IMG/VR virus record: IMGVR_UViG_3300037189_017154
Span: 17,188 to 81,187 of that record
DNA from: a virus
Length of the DNA stretch: 64,000 nt
Strand: one strand, 5' to 3'
Below the pieces are notes generated by a model that was not told the origin of the DNA, did not search any database, and saw only the letters and a list, made by a program, of their open reading frames with translations. Made by a program: the position numbers and the translations under genes. Of this stretch, positions 18,615 through 29,400 are shown one piece after another. Each line of letters opens with the position of its first letter. Positions within the stretch are counted from its first letter, which is position 1.

Positions 18615-18992
18615 TAGCTCATAGCTCAGCTGGGTAGCTCAGCTCATAGCTCAGCTGGGTAGCTATCTAAGCTCATAGCTCAGCTCATAGCTCAGCTGGG
18701 TAGCTCAGCTCATAGCTCAGCTGGGTAGCTCATAGCTCAGCTCATAGCTCAGCTCGTATCTGGTAGCTCAGCTCATAGCTCGTAGCTCAGCTCATTAGCT
18801 AGCTCATAGCTCAGCTCAGCTCATAGCTCAGCTCGTTAGAAGTTTGTAGCTCAGCTCATAGCTCGTAGCTCAGCTCATCAGCTAGGTAGCTCAGCTCGTA
18901 GCTCAGCTCAGCTCGTAGCTCAGCTCATAGCTCATCAGCTAGGTAGCTCAGCTCGTAGCTCAGCTCATCAGCTAGGTCATCAGCTCAGCTCG
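18615..18992. repeat. AGCT array
   Basis: About 56 AGCT by hand count in 380 bases, built from TAGCTCAGCTCA, CATAGCTCAGCTGGG and GTAGCTCAGCTCATCAGCTAG variants. No reading frame with a start signal. It abuts the GATC array with no gap and almost no mixing of the two tetramers. Confidence 0.92.
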
Positions 18993-19066
18993 TTAGAAGT
19001 TTGTGTGTTATTTGGTTAGGTTAGGCTTGCCTAACTTACTAGGTCTGGTCTGGTTCGTTAGAAGTT
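18834..19066 (+). repeat. Direct repeats CGTTAGAAGTT, three copies
   Basis: Copies at 18834-18844, 18991-19001 and 19056-19066. The first interrupts the AGCT array, the second closes it, and the third lies between the two inverted repeats. Confidence 0.75.
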
Positions 19067-19120
19067 GGAGCGTTTGTCTGTCCAAATAGTTATGTAAAGT
19101 TAGGTAAGCCTTACCTAACT
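19020..19120. promoter_or_regulatory. Two related inverted repeats, candidate HTH-protein sites
   Basis: GTTAGGC-TT-GCCTAAC at 19020-19035 and AGTTAGGTAAG-C-CTTACCTAACT at 19098-19120 share GTTAGG/CCTAAC arms. Single-base or two-base centres suit protein binding better than an RNA hairpin. They lie between the arrays and the two-HTH gene at 19276. Confidence 0.6.
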
Positions 19121-19263
19121 GACGGCATCTCAGGAAAAATTCAGGAAACGATTTAGAGTGCTCCGAAAAACATGCGTTGCCGTCTCGCAGGCCAAAGTCA
19201 AAAAACGTTAAGGTATCACTTTTACGTACAGTACAGTCTTTCAATCAATGTCTCATCTTCTGC

Positions 19264-19275
19264 TAAACTGTACAC
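19264..19275 (+). promoter_or_regulatory. -10 element placing the transcript start at the ATG
   Basis: TAAACT at 19264-19269 lies 6 bases before the ATG at 19276, so the mRNA is probably leaderless. There is no ribosome site upstream. The -35 is poor. Confidence 0.45.
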
Positions 19276-19776
19276 ATGTCTAGACGTCCAGCTCGTAATC
19301 AAAAACTTCCGCCATCGGAGATCCAACTCTTCAAAACTCTCGACTACAATCACACCGTAGTCCGAGTCAAGGCTCTATTTGCAGCCGGTTGGACCCTGGC
19401 TTCCATTGGGGCGGCTTTCTACCCGTCTAAAGGACGTTCGTCTATCAAAGCTTGGGTGGATCGTCCTACGCCCCCGAACGTTGTCGTCGACGTCCCTATT
19501 CCCGATCCAAACTATAAAACCCCCAAAAACGGCTACGTCCGTAAGACTCCAGTTTCCCCGGGAATATCTACAGTCACAGAAGGTACTCTCAGACGTCTGG
19601 CACCCATAGCTAAACGCTACAGATCGGGTATGGCATCGACGTCCCCAGAAGCTATCGCAAACGCTGAGATGGACAAACTCGTGAAGGGACTTAGAGAAGT
19701 CGACGTCACTATTGCCGAGATTGCTCGTGCAGCCGGCGTAACACATCGAGCAATTTCCCGTAGACTGAGTAAATAA
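19276..19776 (+). CDS. Two-HTH DNA-binding protein beside the repeat arrays
   Basis: 166 residues. HTH1 at about 32-60 (VKALFAAGWTLASIGAAFYP), Pro-rich linker 63-83, helical TLRRLAPIAKRYRSG around 104-118, and HTH2 at about 143-164 (VTIAEIARAAGVTHRAISRR). This is the same order of parts as the 15128 product, with matching VKAL..GWT..SI..AF, LxPxAxxxRS and ITH/VTH..AI positions; the two look like distant paralogues. It likely binds the adjacent arrays or inverted repeats: a small terminase, replication initiator or partition protein. Coding DNA is rich in GACGTC. Confidence 0.75.
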   Translation: MSRRPARNQKLPPSEIQLFKTLDYNHTVVRVKALFAAGWTLASIGAAFYPSKGRSSIKAWVDRPTPPNVVVDVPIPDPNYKTPKNGYVRKTPVSPGISTVTEGTLRRLAPIAKRYRSGMASTSPEAIANAEMDKLVKGLREVDVTIAEIARAAGVTHRAISRRLSK

Positions 19777-20144
19777 TGCAGATATTAGCCGACGTTTTTC
19801 CAGCACACTTTTCCGCTGCTTCAGCAGGCGTTCTTACGGACGTCTTTCAACTCAACCCGATCTCTCAAAGTTCAGGAACGTTCTACGTCGCCACGACAAG
19901 AGTTATCGTCTCGGAGACTCACATCACAGTAGCTTCAGACTCCCCTGAGGGACCCCAGATAGTCTTTCACGAGCCGTATCTCTCTTTCTTTAAGGCAGAG
20001 TCTCAGACAGGCGTATATCGCGTTTTAACGACGTCTGGGAAGATGCTTGCATTTCAAAAAGACACATCCTGCGGTTGTGGCTCACGTCTACGTGCGTGGA
20101 ATCCATATCGCACCCTACAATCGATCATGGACCCAACGGAATGA
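19776..20144 (+). CDS. Conserved phage protein of unknown function
   Basis: 122 residues, ATG overlaps the previous stop (TAATG). Beta-rich (GTFYVATTRVIVSETHITVAS), with a C-terminal CGCGSRLRAWNPY segment whose Cys residues may bind metal. That C-terminal motif recurs in proteins near actinophage terminase and portal genes, from memory. Coupled to the next gene by ATGA. Confidence 0.72.
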   Translation: MQILADVFPAHFSAASAGVLTDVFQLNPISQSSGTFYVATTRVIVSETHITVASDSPEGPQIVFHEPYLSFFKAESQTGVYRVLTTSGKMLAFQKDTSCGCGSRLRAWNPYRTLQSIMDPTE

Positions 20145-20434
20145 CAGATATTCCCCTAATTCATTTCCTAGTTCTATCTCTCGCAACGTTTAGACTTGCA
20201 CGTCTGTTTACCACCGACGTTATTTTTGACTGGCTACGTCAACGAGTTTGGAAGCGATTCCCACCGTCCACAACCCTAGGCTATTTCTTCACTTGCAACT
20301 GGTGCATGTCCATTTGGTTCGGATCACTAGTAACTATTTCCTATACAATATATCCATCAGTAACGTTTGTCTGCTTGCTGCCGCTAGCTCTTTCTGCAAT
20401 TGCAGGGCTGGTATCTAACAAGCTTGATAACTAA
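20141..20434 (+). CDS. DUF1360-like membrane protein
   Basis: 97 residues from the ATG at 20141 (ATGA overlap). LSLATFRLARLFTTDVIFDW, then FFTCNWCMSIWFGSL and a hydrophobic C-terminal pair of helices match the DUF1360 layout, with RLTRLxxxD and CPWCxSxW-type motifs. An integral membrane protein seen in many actinophages, function unknown. Confidence 0.8.
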   Translation: MTDIPLIHFLVLSLATFRLARLFTTDVIFDWLRQRVWKRFPPSTTLGYFFTCNWCMSIWFGSLVTISYTIYPSVTFVCLLPLALSAIAGLVSNKLDN

Positions 20435-20460
20435 CTAGATAACTACAGGAGCCTCCCTCA

Positions 20461-22227
20461 ATGGCAGTTTTCAGACGTGAACAGAATCCAATTCGTGGAT
20501 CAGTTCCACCTACCCGAACTCAGGTAACATCAACACCTACTCCGTTCGGCTACACCCAGCTATCCCCGGCTACATACAACGTTATGCGTCCTCTAACTGC
20601 TGCCGCTGCACAAATCAAACTTAATGATCGCAGCGAAGCAGACCAGTTCAGAAACCGACGTCTATCATCTTCTTCTGCATGGCAGTCAGAAGCTTGGGAG
20701 TACTACGACGCAATTGGTGAAATCAAGTACGCATTCTCACTTGTTGCATCCGTTGTCTCACGTATCCGTCTTTACGCTGCAATCATTCTTGACCCAGCTG
20801 AAGCTCCGACTCCAATTCGTAATGCAGCTAGCATTGAAGAACGTCTAGCATCTGCCGCTGAGCGTGCTATCCAACGTCTAGACTCAGCCTACGGAGGCCA
20901 AGCAGGTCTCTTGCGTGACGCTGCTCTAAACCTCGCTGTTACCGGTGAATGTTACCTCGTACAGATTCCTGAACGTCAAGGATCAGGAATTCCTGAGTCC
21001 TGGGACATTCGCTCAGTTGATGAACTTCAGATTGACCAGAAAGGTCAGTACTCTGTTATCGCTAGACGAGAAATGCTTCAGGGAACTGCTAACGGAAAAG
21101 GCATGGGAATCAAACTTCCTGCGAACGCTTTTGTTGGACGTATTTGGAGAGCCCACCCACGTTTCTCAGAAGAGGCAGACTCCTCTTTACGCGGTCTGCT
21201 AGACCTCTGTGCTGAACTACTACTTCTAAACCGTACATTCCGTGCAACTGCACGTTCACGCCTAAACGCTGGTGCTCTCTATCTACCGGACGGCTTGAGC
21301 GTAGCTTCTAGTGCTGACCCTAACTATCCTTACGATGACGCTGACGGTCTATCTGCAGAACCTACTCCAGAAGAAATCGCAGACGAGTTCGAAGACCAGT
21401 TGATCGACGCGATGACAACCCCGATTCGCGACGAAGACTCTGCCAGCGCAGTTGTTCCACTTATTATTCGTGGTCCTGCCGAACTTGGTGACAAGATTAA
21501 GCAGTTCAAGTTCGAGCGTTCATTCGATGCAACTCTTGTTCAGCGTGCTGACCGTGTGCTAGAGCGTATTCTGCAAGGTCTCGACGTCCCTAAGGACATC
21601 GTTACCGGTCTTGCAAACGTAAAGTACTCAAACGCTGTTCAGATTGACGAGTCACTTTACAAGGCTCACATTGAACCGTTGATGCTTCTTATTGCTGACG
21701 CAATCACAGTTGTTTATCTACGTCCTTATCTACTTGCCAACGGTTTCTCACAGACCGACGTTGACAGAGTTGTTGCTTGGTATGACCCATCTGCTGTTGC
21801 AACTCGTAACGACCGTGCAATGGATGCTGACTCAGGTTTCGACAAGATGGCTGTCTCATACGACACATGGAGACGTGCTCACGGATTCTCAGACCAAGAT
21901 GCACCTAGCCCATCTGAAGTAGCTCTACGTATGATTATGGACAAGGGTATGATCACTCCAGAACTTACTGAAGCAATGCTTAATGCTGTTGCTCCAGAGG
22001 TCATGGAAGCCACTCGTAAGGCCTCACAGGCTAGCTCAGTGGCTCCAATTCCACCAGGCTTAGAGCAGATGCTACAGGGTGCCCAACCAGGCGCTCCTGC
22101 CCCTGCTCCCGCTGCTCCGGCAGCTCCAACTCCAGAGGCAATTCCGCCTTCTGGAGCTCCAACACAAGAAGCTCCGGCTCAGGAAAACCCGGCAGCTCCC
22201 CCAATTCCGCTAGCGGAACCACAGTAA
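20461..22227 (+). CDS. Portal protein
   Basis: 588 residues, CAGGAG ribosome site. The core (about 40-480) has the portal signature of a long wing/stem region ending in DIVTGLANVKYSNAVQIDES and HIEPLMLLIADAITVVYL, followed by an Ala/Pro-rich tail (from about 530). It forms the dodecameric vertex ring for packaging and tail attachment. Its place ahead of the protease and capsid genes supports this. The Pro/Ala tail is probably disordered and faces the head interior. Confidence 0.88.
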   Translation: MAVFRREQNPIRGSVPPTRTQVTSTPTPFGYTQLSPATYNVMRPLTAAAAQIKLNDRSEADQFRNRRLSSSSAWQSEAWEYYDAIGEIKYAFSLVASVVSRIRLYAAIILDPAEAPTPIRNAASIEERLASAAERAIQRLDSAYGGQAGLLRDAALNLAVTGECYLVQIPERQGSGIPESWDIRSVDELQIDQKGQYSVIARREMLQGTANGKGMGIKLPANAFVGRIWRAHPRFSEEADSSLRGLLDLCAELLLLNRTFRATARSRLNAGALYLPDGLSVASSADPNYPYDDADGLSAEPTPEEIADEFEDQLIDAMTTPIRDEDSASAVVPLIIRGPAELGDKIKQFKFERSFDATLVQRADRVLERILQGLDVPKDIVTGLANVKYSNAVQIDESLYKAHIEPLMLLIADAITVVYLRPYLLANGFSQTDVDRVVAWYDPSAVATRNDRAMDADSGFDKMAVSYDTWRRAHGFSDQDAPSPSEVALRMIMDKGMITPELTEAMLNAVAPEVMEATRKASQASSVAPIPPGLEQMLQGAQPGAPAPAPAAPAAPTPEAIPPSGAPTQEAPAQENPAAPPIPLAEPQ

Positions 22228-22238
22228 GGTAAACCAAG

Positions 22239-23354
22239 ATGACTCACTCAAAAACTACTCTAAAAGATCACTTAGCAGTGTCTCTAGCTAACGCTGTGGT
22301 TATGTATCACACTAGCCACGGTTACCACTGGAACGTCAAGGGACTTGACTTCAGAGAGTTCCACGAATTCTTTGGCGAAATATATGAAGACGTCTTTGGT
22401 TCTATAGACGAGTACGCCGAGAACATTCGTAAGATCGGATTTGACGCTCCTTTCACAATGCAGGAGTTCTTGGAGCTAGCTACCTGCGTTCCAGAGAAGG
22501 TCACCGTTAGCGATCCGACTCGCTTGACCGCTTCTCTGCTAGACGTCAACCTAAAGCTTATTAGCAGCCTAAAGGCAACCTTTGACTGTGCTAACTCTCT
22601 AAACGAGCAGGGCGTTGCTAACTTCCTAGCTGAGCGCATTGATGCACACCAGAAGTGGGATTGGCAGCTTGCTGCAACCCTTGGTAACCAGACTTACTCA
22701 ACGTCATTCATTGTTGTAGAAGCTGATATGCAGCCACTACCTCAGACTCAGGAAGGCTGGGATGACGAACTTGCATTCCTAGATGGCTACGACAACGAAG
22801 GTACTGCATTCTTTGCATCTGGCCGATCACGTGAACTAGTTCTTCCACAGAACGTTGAAGCAGAGCTAAAGTCTTTGGTTGACGCTCACAACGCTTCAGC
22901 AGGAGAAGGTCTGAAGACCACTTTTGCTAAGTGTAAGACCGTCTACCGCCGTGGAGCTCGTAAGTATGCTGGCGAACTAGCTGAAGGTACTACACGCCAC
23001 CGCTTTGCAGTTGCTCGTGTTGAACAGTTCCTATCTCAGATTGGCAGCGAAAAGCTACTAGCTACATTTAGCACTGACGATGCAGATCTTCTACCAAACT
23101 CACACCCTAAGGCTCTAAGCATTGATCCTCTAGTAGCTTCTGCTGCTGTTAAGAAGGGTCTAACTGTGACTGTTAAGAAGCCTGGAGAATACAAGCGTAA
23201 CGAGGACGCAGTCCTAGATATCGCTGAGTTCTCTGGTAAAGGCTACGACGCAGTGAGCCAGATCAAGGATGCTTGGATCTATGGACAGTCTAAAGGCAAG
23301 TCAGGCTACAATACAGCTCTGGCATTTGCACTAGGCTATTTCGTACACGGATAA
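22239..23354 (+). CDS. Virion-cassette protein with N-terminal Dps/ferritin domain
   Basis: 371 residues. Residues 8-160 match the Dps four-helix fold: HGYHWNVKGLDFREFHEFFG then DEYAENIRKIG and late ERIDAHQKWDWQL. By spacing to the Dps ferroxidase site, His30, His42, Asp57 and Glu61 are kept, while the third-position acid (Asp67 in E. coli numbering) is Gly46, with Glu47 beside it. The C-terminal 200 residues have RRGARKYAGELAEGTTRHRF, ARVEQFL and DADLLPNSHP, a module seen in other actinophage head-region proteins. DLLPxxHP also occurs near residue 108 of the giant protein downstream. Possible roles are DNA protection or iron/peroxide handling inside the head. Confidence 0.82.
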   Translation: MTHSKTTLKDHLAVSLANAVVMYHTSHGYHWNVKGLDFREFHEFFGEIYEDVFGSIDEYAENIRKIGFDAPFTMQEFLELATCVPEKVTVSDPTRLTASLLDVNLKLISSLKATFDCANSLNEQGVANFLAERIDAHQKWDWQLAATLGNQTYSTSFIVVEADMQPLPQTQEGWDDELAFLDGYDNEGTAFFASGRSRELVLPQNVEAELKSLVDAHNASAGEGLKTTFAKCKTVYRRGARKYAGELAEGTTRHRFAVARVEQFLSQIGSEKLLATFSTDDADLLPNSHPKALSIDPLVASAAVKKGLTVTVKKPGEYKRNEDAVLDIAEFSGKGYDAVSQIKDAWIYGQSKGKSGYNTALAFALGYFVHG

Positions 23355-23459
23355 TTAAATCCGATACTAATCAAAGTTTAGATAATAGGATAAACTTTTT
23401 CTAAGCTTGTTACAATATAAACAGTTAAGCCATACCTGTAAGTAGGAAGGTACTCTTCA

Positions 23460-26400
23460 GTGAGTCAAAATCTTAGTGCCCTTGTTGCCGCGTTAGAAAC
23501 TATCAACCAGAAAGATCTGGAGCTCAGCGTTGTTGAGACCGAACAGATATTCAAGAAGGGCGTTGTAACTCACGTTCTCCAGCAGAATGCTCTAGTTGCA
23601 TCAATCCGACAGGTGGCAATTAAAGACGTTCTAAAGTTCACCGACCGCTACATCGCTAGCAAGCTAGATAACGAAGACCCTCGTGATGTTTTCTTCAACG
23701 CTGCACGCGAGGTCACAAGTTTTGTTGAGTACGCTGTCAACGGTCCAGCTCTAGAAAGAGTGATGGCAGTTGAGCACAGGGACCTACTCCCAGCGGCTCA
23801 CCCGTTCTCAACAAAAACCATTAGCCCAATTACCGCATCAGCACTTCGCGTACGCAATGCTGCCTGGGTAGCCTGGGACCCACGTATTACTGATGATGCA
23901 GCACGTAAGGCTGTATTTGACGCATACGTACAGCAACCAAACACAACCAAGGGTTTGTATGCAGTTGCACGCCTTGAATCACTAACTGCTTCTGTTGTTC
24001 CAGCAGACATCAAGCTTGGTGCAGTTACAGCTGCATTTGGCGTTGGTAACCCATTTGCTGGTAACAACTCTTCAGCTGCTCGTTCTGCTCGTGCTAAGTT
24101 GCAGCGTCGTGACCGTAAGGGTCGATTTGCCGAGATGGGTGGAGGATCTCGTATCCTTGCAATGATCGGCAACATGATTAAGTCATTCACCGGTAAATTT
24201 GCTGGTATCCCTCAAGACAGCAACAACATTGAAGTTGAAATTGCTGGCAACTCAGATCTTCCTGGCGGTATTTACTCTGTACCAGCATCAAAGGTTGAAG
24301 GTCTTAAGGCTATTCTTCGTGGCAACATGGTATCTCCTGCAGTACCAGCCAACTCACGTAACTCACGTGCAGCTATCGACCTACAAGATCTACTTGCAAG
24401 CCGTAAGAGTGCTCCTACTGGTTGGACAGATAACGGTGATGGTAAATTCACATCTGCAGACGGTTATTCAGTTTCACAAATTGATATCCCTCAGGATGCA
24501 ACTGGAATGAATGATAAAAATGGTAACTTTTTACCATTTGAACTTCAAGGCAAATTTATCGGTGCTGGTCCAAACGGATCATACGACCGATCTAAGCCTG
24601 TGTTCGAACTTAAAGATGCTAACGGCAACGTAGTTGGTCGCGCTCAGGAATGGGCAAACCTTCAGAAGCTTGCAGCAGACTCAGACGAGTCTAAGGGTGC
24701 AGCTCCTAAGACAAAGGCACGTCTAAGAACCCCACAGCCTGCTGGCTTCCGTCAAGAACCTGGCGACAACACAGAGCCTATTGACGTAGTTGGCGATTCT
24801 GAAGTAGAGCCGCTACCGGCACCTCCACGTAAAGAAGATGATAATTTTGAAGCTAACTACATAAACTATTTAGCCACTAAGGATTACAAAGCTAAGGACG
24901 TTACAGATACCGATGGCAAGTACTTCCTATCTGAGCAAGAGCTAGCCGATGGCGGTAAACTTTGGCAAGTAGGCGACGATATGGACGACAACGGTCCTCA
25001 GTATGTAGCCCAAAAAGCAGACGGTACTTTTGAAGTTAATGGTAAGACTTTCTACCCAAAGAACTACGGCGGGGATGTTATTTCTGCTGCAGATGATGCC
25101 TTTAGTACTGCTGATAAGAATAGATCTGCTGGCAAACGGGGCTTTGCACAGGAGGCTGGTAGCGAAGAAAAAGTTAACAGCGAAACACTGGACGGCTGGG
25201 CAAAAAAGTACGGTGCAGTAGAAACTACTACTCCAGATGACACTGCTAAAAACATGAGAAGATGGGCATTAGATGGCCATGATATTGTTATGGAGAACGC
25301 TAATACTGATTCTATTAAGCCTTACAATTTTAAAATAAAGATTACTGAGGGCCCAGACGCTGGTAAGTTCTACTGGGGATCAAGCGTTGCAGATATCCCA
25401 TCTAACTATCAGTACGGTCTATCTAGGGAAGAGGATTTAGAACAACTCTTTTCATTCCCTAAAAATATAAAACGTAAAAAAGATGGCTTAGAGCCACTAA
25501 AAACAGATAAAAATCAGCAACGCGATAGCAAGATTGAAAGAATTAAAAACAATCGTGCTCAAAGAGCTAAAGTAACTAATGCTATAGCTACTGCAGACCC
25601 AAAAAAGATTCAAGAAGCCTTAGATGATGCAGCAATTCCAGAAAAATACCAGGATGTTCTAAAAGCTCAGCTCAAAAAAGCTCAGGATTTTGAAAATGGA
25701 TTGAGCGAAGATCCGCACTGGACTAAAGACGAAATTGCTGCTATCGAACAGATGGCAAAAGATTACGGCTATGAAGGCGATATAGTTCCTAATGAAGAAG
25801 GCGTGTACTCATTTACGCTAGGAAGCGAGGATGACTATAGTTGGGCCGAGCTAACTATATTCCCTGGCAATAGAGCTGACTTAACTCAGTATACTACTGG
25901 TGCATATAGTCCTGGTGGATGGGATGAGCCTCCTAGCCAGGATGTAGATTCAGAAACTAGATCAATCCCTGTAGGGTCTTCTATGGACGATCTCGAGAAT
26001 ATATTTGCTGGTGGAGATAATAGCTCCGATGCGCCAGAACCACCAGAGCGTGACGAAGACGAGGGCTTCTACCAAAAGCCGGGCGAAGAACCAGAAATTA
26101 AAACCGTTGATGACTACGTAAACTCAAAGTACGGTAGAGGTTTCAAGGAAACAACTACTGAAGCTGATAAAGCAGCTGGAAGACGCGTTTGGTTCTATGA
26201 AGACACAGACACTGGCGGTGGCGGTGAGGTCACTCAGAATGCTGACGGCACTGTTGATATTTCAGGTACCACTTTCTCTCAGGGTATGTTTGGCGAGAGA
26301 CAATCAGAATTTGATGACAGCTTTGACCCTAACTTCTATGGCGAGGGTGAAGACGGTAGAGTCGGTGCAATTGACGACGCCTTTGGTACTATTAAGTACA

Positions 26401-29400
26401 AAACAGGTGATCCTGGCGTACCTGACTCTGACGGCTTCGAGCAGGCTCCTGGCCTCCCTGGATTCAGACAGAAGTCCGGTAAGGGTAAATTTGAACTACC
26501 TGAAGACTTTGACAGTGTTAAGAACTGGAAAGATCTTGGCAATGGTAAGTACGAGTACACCTCTAAAGACGGACGTCTAAAGGTAAGGTACAACGAAGAA
26601 TTTGACGCCGAGCCTGACGGTGAAGGCGGTATGCGTGGCTACGAAAACTCATACGCTGAGATTGAACTAGACGGTGAAGTAATTGAAGACAGTCTAGATG
26701 CTAACGGTGCTTCTTTCCTTTTTGGTGAGGGTGAGAGAGAATTCGAACCAGCTGAGCTAGCTGACAGAGTAGTTAAGTCTCTTAAGGATGCCCAGAGCAA
26801 GGGCTTCAAGCAAGAAGCTGGGAAAGACTCAGAGGCCCAGGCCGAGTCATACTTAAATGAACTAGAGCAAGATGCTTCAGAGATTCTCGATAGAAACCCG
26901 ATGGGCACCACTGAATGGACATCTAAAGATGGAAGAGTTAAGGCAGTTCACGGTGATGACGGCAGTGCTGGTGAATACGTCGAGGTATTCCTAGATGGTA
27001 AATCCATTGGAGGTGTTGGTAAGTATTCCCCTGTGGAAGATCCAAAAACTGGAAATTATAGTGAACCATGGGATAGCCCTGATAAAGAGCCAGGTTGGGT
27101 AGCTGATGGGATCTACGAGCTTCTAAAGGAGAACCTAGCTACTGAAGGCTTCAAGCAAGAAGCTGGTAAAGAAAAATTTGAACTTTCAAAAGAGTTTTAC
27201 AACGACAAGAACTGGTCTAAGGAACCATTTAAAAATCCTGAATGGACTTCTGCAGACGGTAAGGTAAAAGTCAAGTACGTCTCTGATGGCGACGTAAATG
27301 ATGAAGGACGTCCAGTTGACACTTCTTACCTAGAAGTATCCGTTGATGGCGAAGTCATTGGAGATATTTCCGCACCTAATGCCCTTCAGTACAACGCAGG
27401 TGATCCTAACGACCCTGAATACATGAGGACCGGAATTCCAAGTTCTAAACTAGAACTAGACGAGTACGGCGACGATGTCCAGGCTATGGTTGACAATCAC
27501 CTAAAGTCTAAGGGTGGCTTCAAGCAGTCTGCTGGTGAAGCAGGTGGAGTTCGCAAGTCTCACATTTCTGACCTAGACAACTGGTCTAGTGACCCATCAG
27601 ATGGTGGAGAAGGTACATACACCTCTCCAGATGGACGTCTAACTCTCGAGGCTATGGCTGACGCTGACACCGACGGTGAAGGCGGAATGAAGGATCTATC
27701 TCGCATTGCTGTTTCTTATGACGGTGAAGAGATTGGAACTCTACCTAAACTTGGCGTAATGTACAACGAGGCAGATCTTGCTGACGACGTCGACAATCTA
27801 GTTAGCAAGTACCTAGAAAAGCAAACTGGTGGTTTCAACCAGCAGCCTGGTTCTGGCAGACGAAAAGTTGGAAACTTTAGAGTAATTCCTAGAGAAGAAT
27901 TCACCGACATTGTTGGTGCAGCTGATACTTCTGATGGCGGAATTGTACGTCTTGAGAAAACTAAGAACGGTACAATTACCCCTACCGCTTATAACAGATT
28001 TGGTCAGGTGATGGCTCAGAGCGAGCCTACAACTGATCTAGACGCTGCTCTAAAAGAGGGTGAGCGACTGCTATCTGGTCTTGAAGGCAAGGCCCAGGAC
28101 AGCCCTGAAGTTTCTGGATTCTCTCAGAAGCCAGGCGAAGAGCCACCAGCCTGGACTAAGGATCCAGCTACTCCTTTGCAGTACAACAAGCTTCAGGGTA
28201 TTCTTGACAACCAGGCTGACAGGCTTCCAACTGATGTCCGTGACATGGTTGAAGAAGCCGTTGCTAACAAGGCTCTAACCAAGGGCGAGATGGGCAAGCT
28301 CCTTGCTGAGGTTGGTAAGAGTGCTGATCTTTCAATTAGCTACACTCCTAAGGTTGATAAGGCTCATGCTTCTGATAGAGCTAACTGGAAGTATGATAAA
28401 AAATCTAAGAGTTACTCATACACCTCTGCTGACGGAAGACTGTCTATTAATGCTGTGTCTCCAGAAGACGGTGCAACTACAGTAACTTATGACGGTAAGC
28501 CAGTTCAGATATCTAGACCTTACGGCAGTGAGATCTGGCAATCAGTCGATAACGGTGGAGTTCCTATTGGAGATTCTGTCGATACTGCTATCAAAGATCG
28601 ACTAGATTTTGAAAATAAAACAGGCATCTATTCAGATAAGTCAGGCTTCGCTCAAGCTCCTGGATCTACTTCAAAAGCAATCCGTACTCCTCAGCCACAG
28701 GTTGACGAGGGTCGTGCGGCATCAGCTAAATTTGCCAAGGACGGTTTCCTAGAACAAACAACCAACTACGGCAGTGGTGACTCTGACTTGTCATGGGAAA
28801 TTGATGTTGATGACATGGAAAGTGCTGCAATAGTTGTTAAGTACTCTCCTAACCGTGGAACATGGTACGCATACGCTCAGTACAGAGATAAGAGAGGTAA
28901 TCTCAGTACTGCTGAAAATGGCGACTTAGGAGACTTTAAGACTGCAGAAGAAGCTATGGCTGCAGCTAGTGCTTTTAATAACGATGAAGATCGTATGGAT
29001 GAGTACAATGAAATCATTCGCGATGCTAGAAAAGCTCGTATGCAGGCAGTTGCAACTAAGTTTGAAGAGGCAGTTGCAAACAAAGACTACGATGCTCTAA
29101 AAGAGCTTTTAAATGATGAAGATGTTCTAACTTCAGAAGACTCCGATTTCTTAGAGAATGACATTCTAGAAGAGATGAACTCTATATCTCTTGAAGAAGA
29201 GCGCCAAAGCGATGTTGAGGATGCTCTCGCTTCGAATGATAAAGATAGATTAGAAGAGCTACTGGGTGATGACGACTACGAGGAGTATCACTCTAGGCTG
29301 GAAGACGCTATCAATGACTTCAAACATGGAGAAGAAGATCCAGACGGCTTCGAGCAAGCTCCAGGTAAAAAACTAACTCCTCGAAACAACCAAACTCTCA

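Noticed and set aside
18150-18992. CRISPR array
   Set aside because: No fixed-length repeats or unique spacers; only dense tetramers with variable spacing.
19375-19806. 143-codon minus-strand frame opposite the 19276 gene
   Set aside because: Shadow of a coupled + strand gene with two HTH motifs; no start signal.
23388-23416. Promoter for the giant gene (TACAAT at 23411-23416)
   Set aside because: The -10 is fair, but no -35 at a sensible distance; kept out for lack of support.
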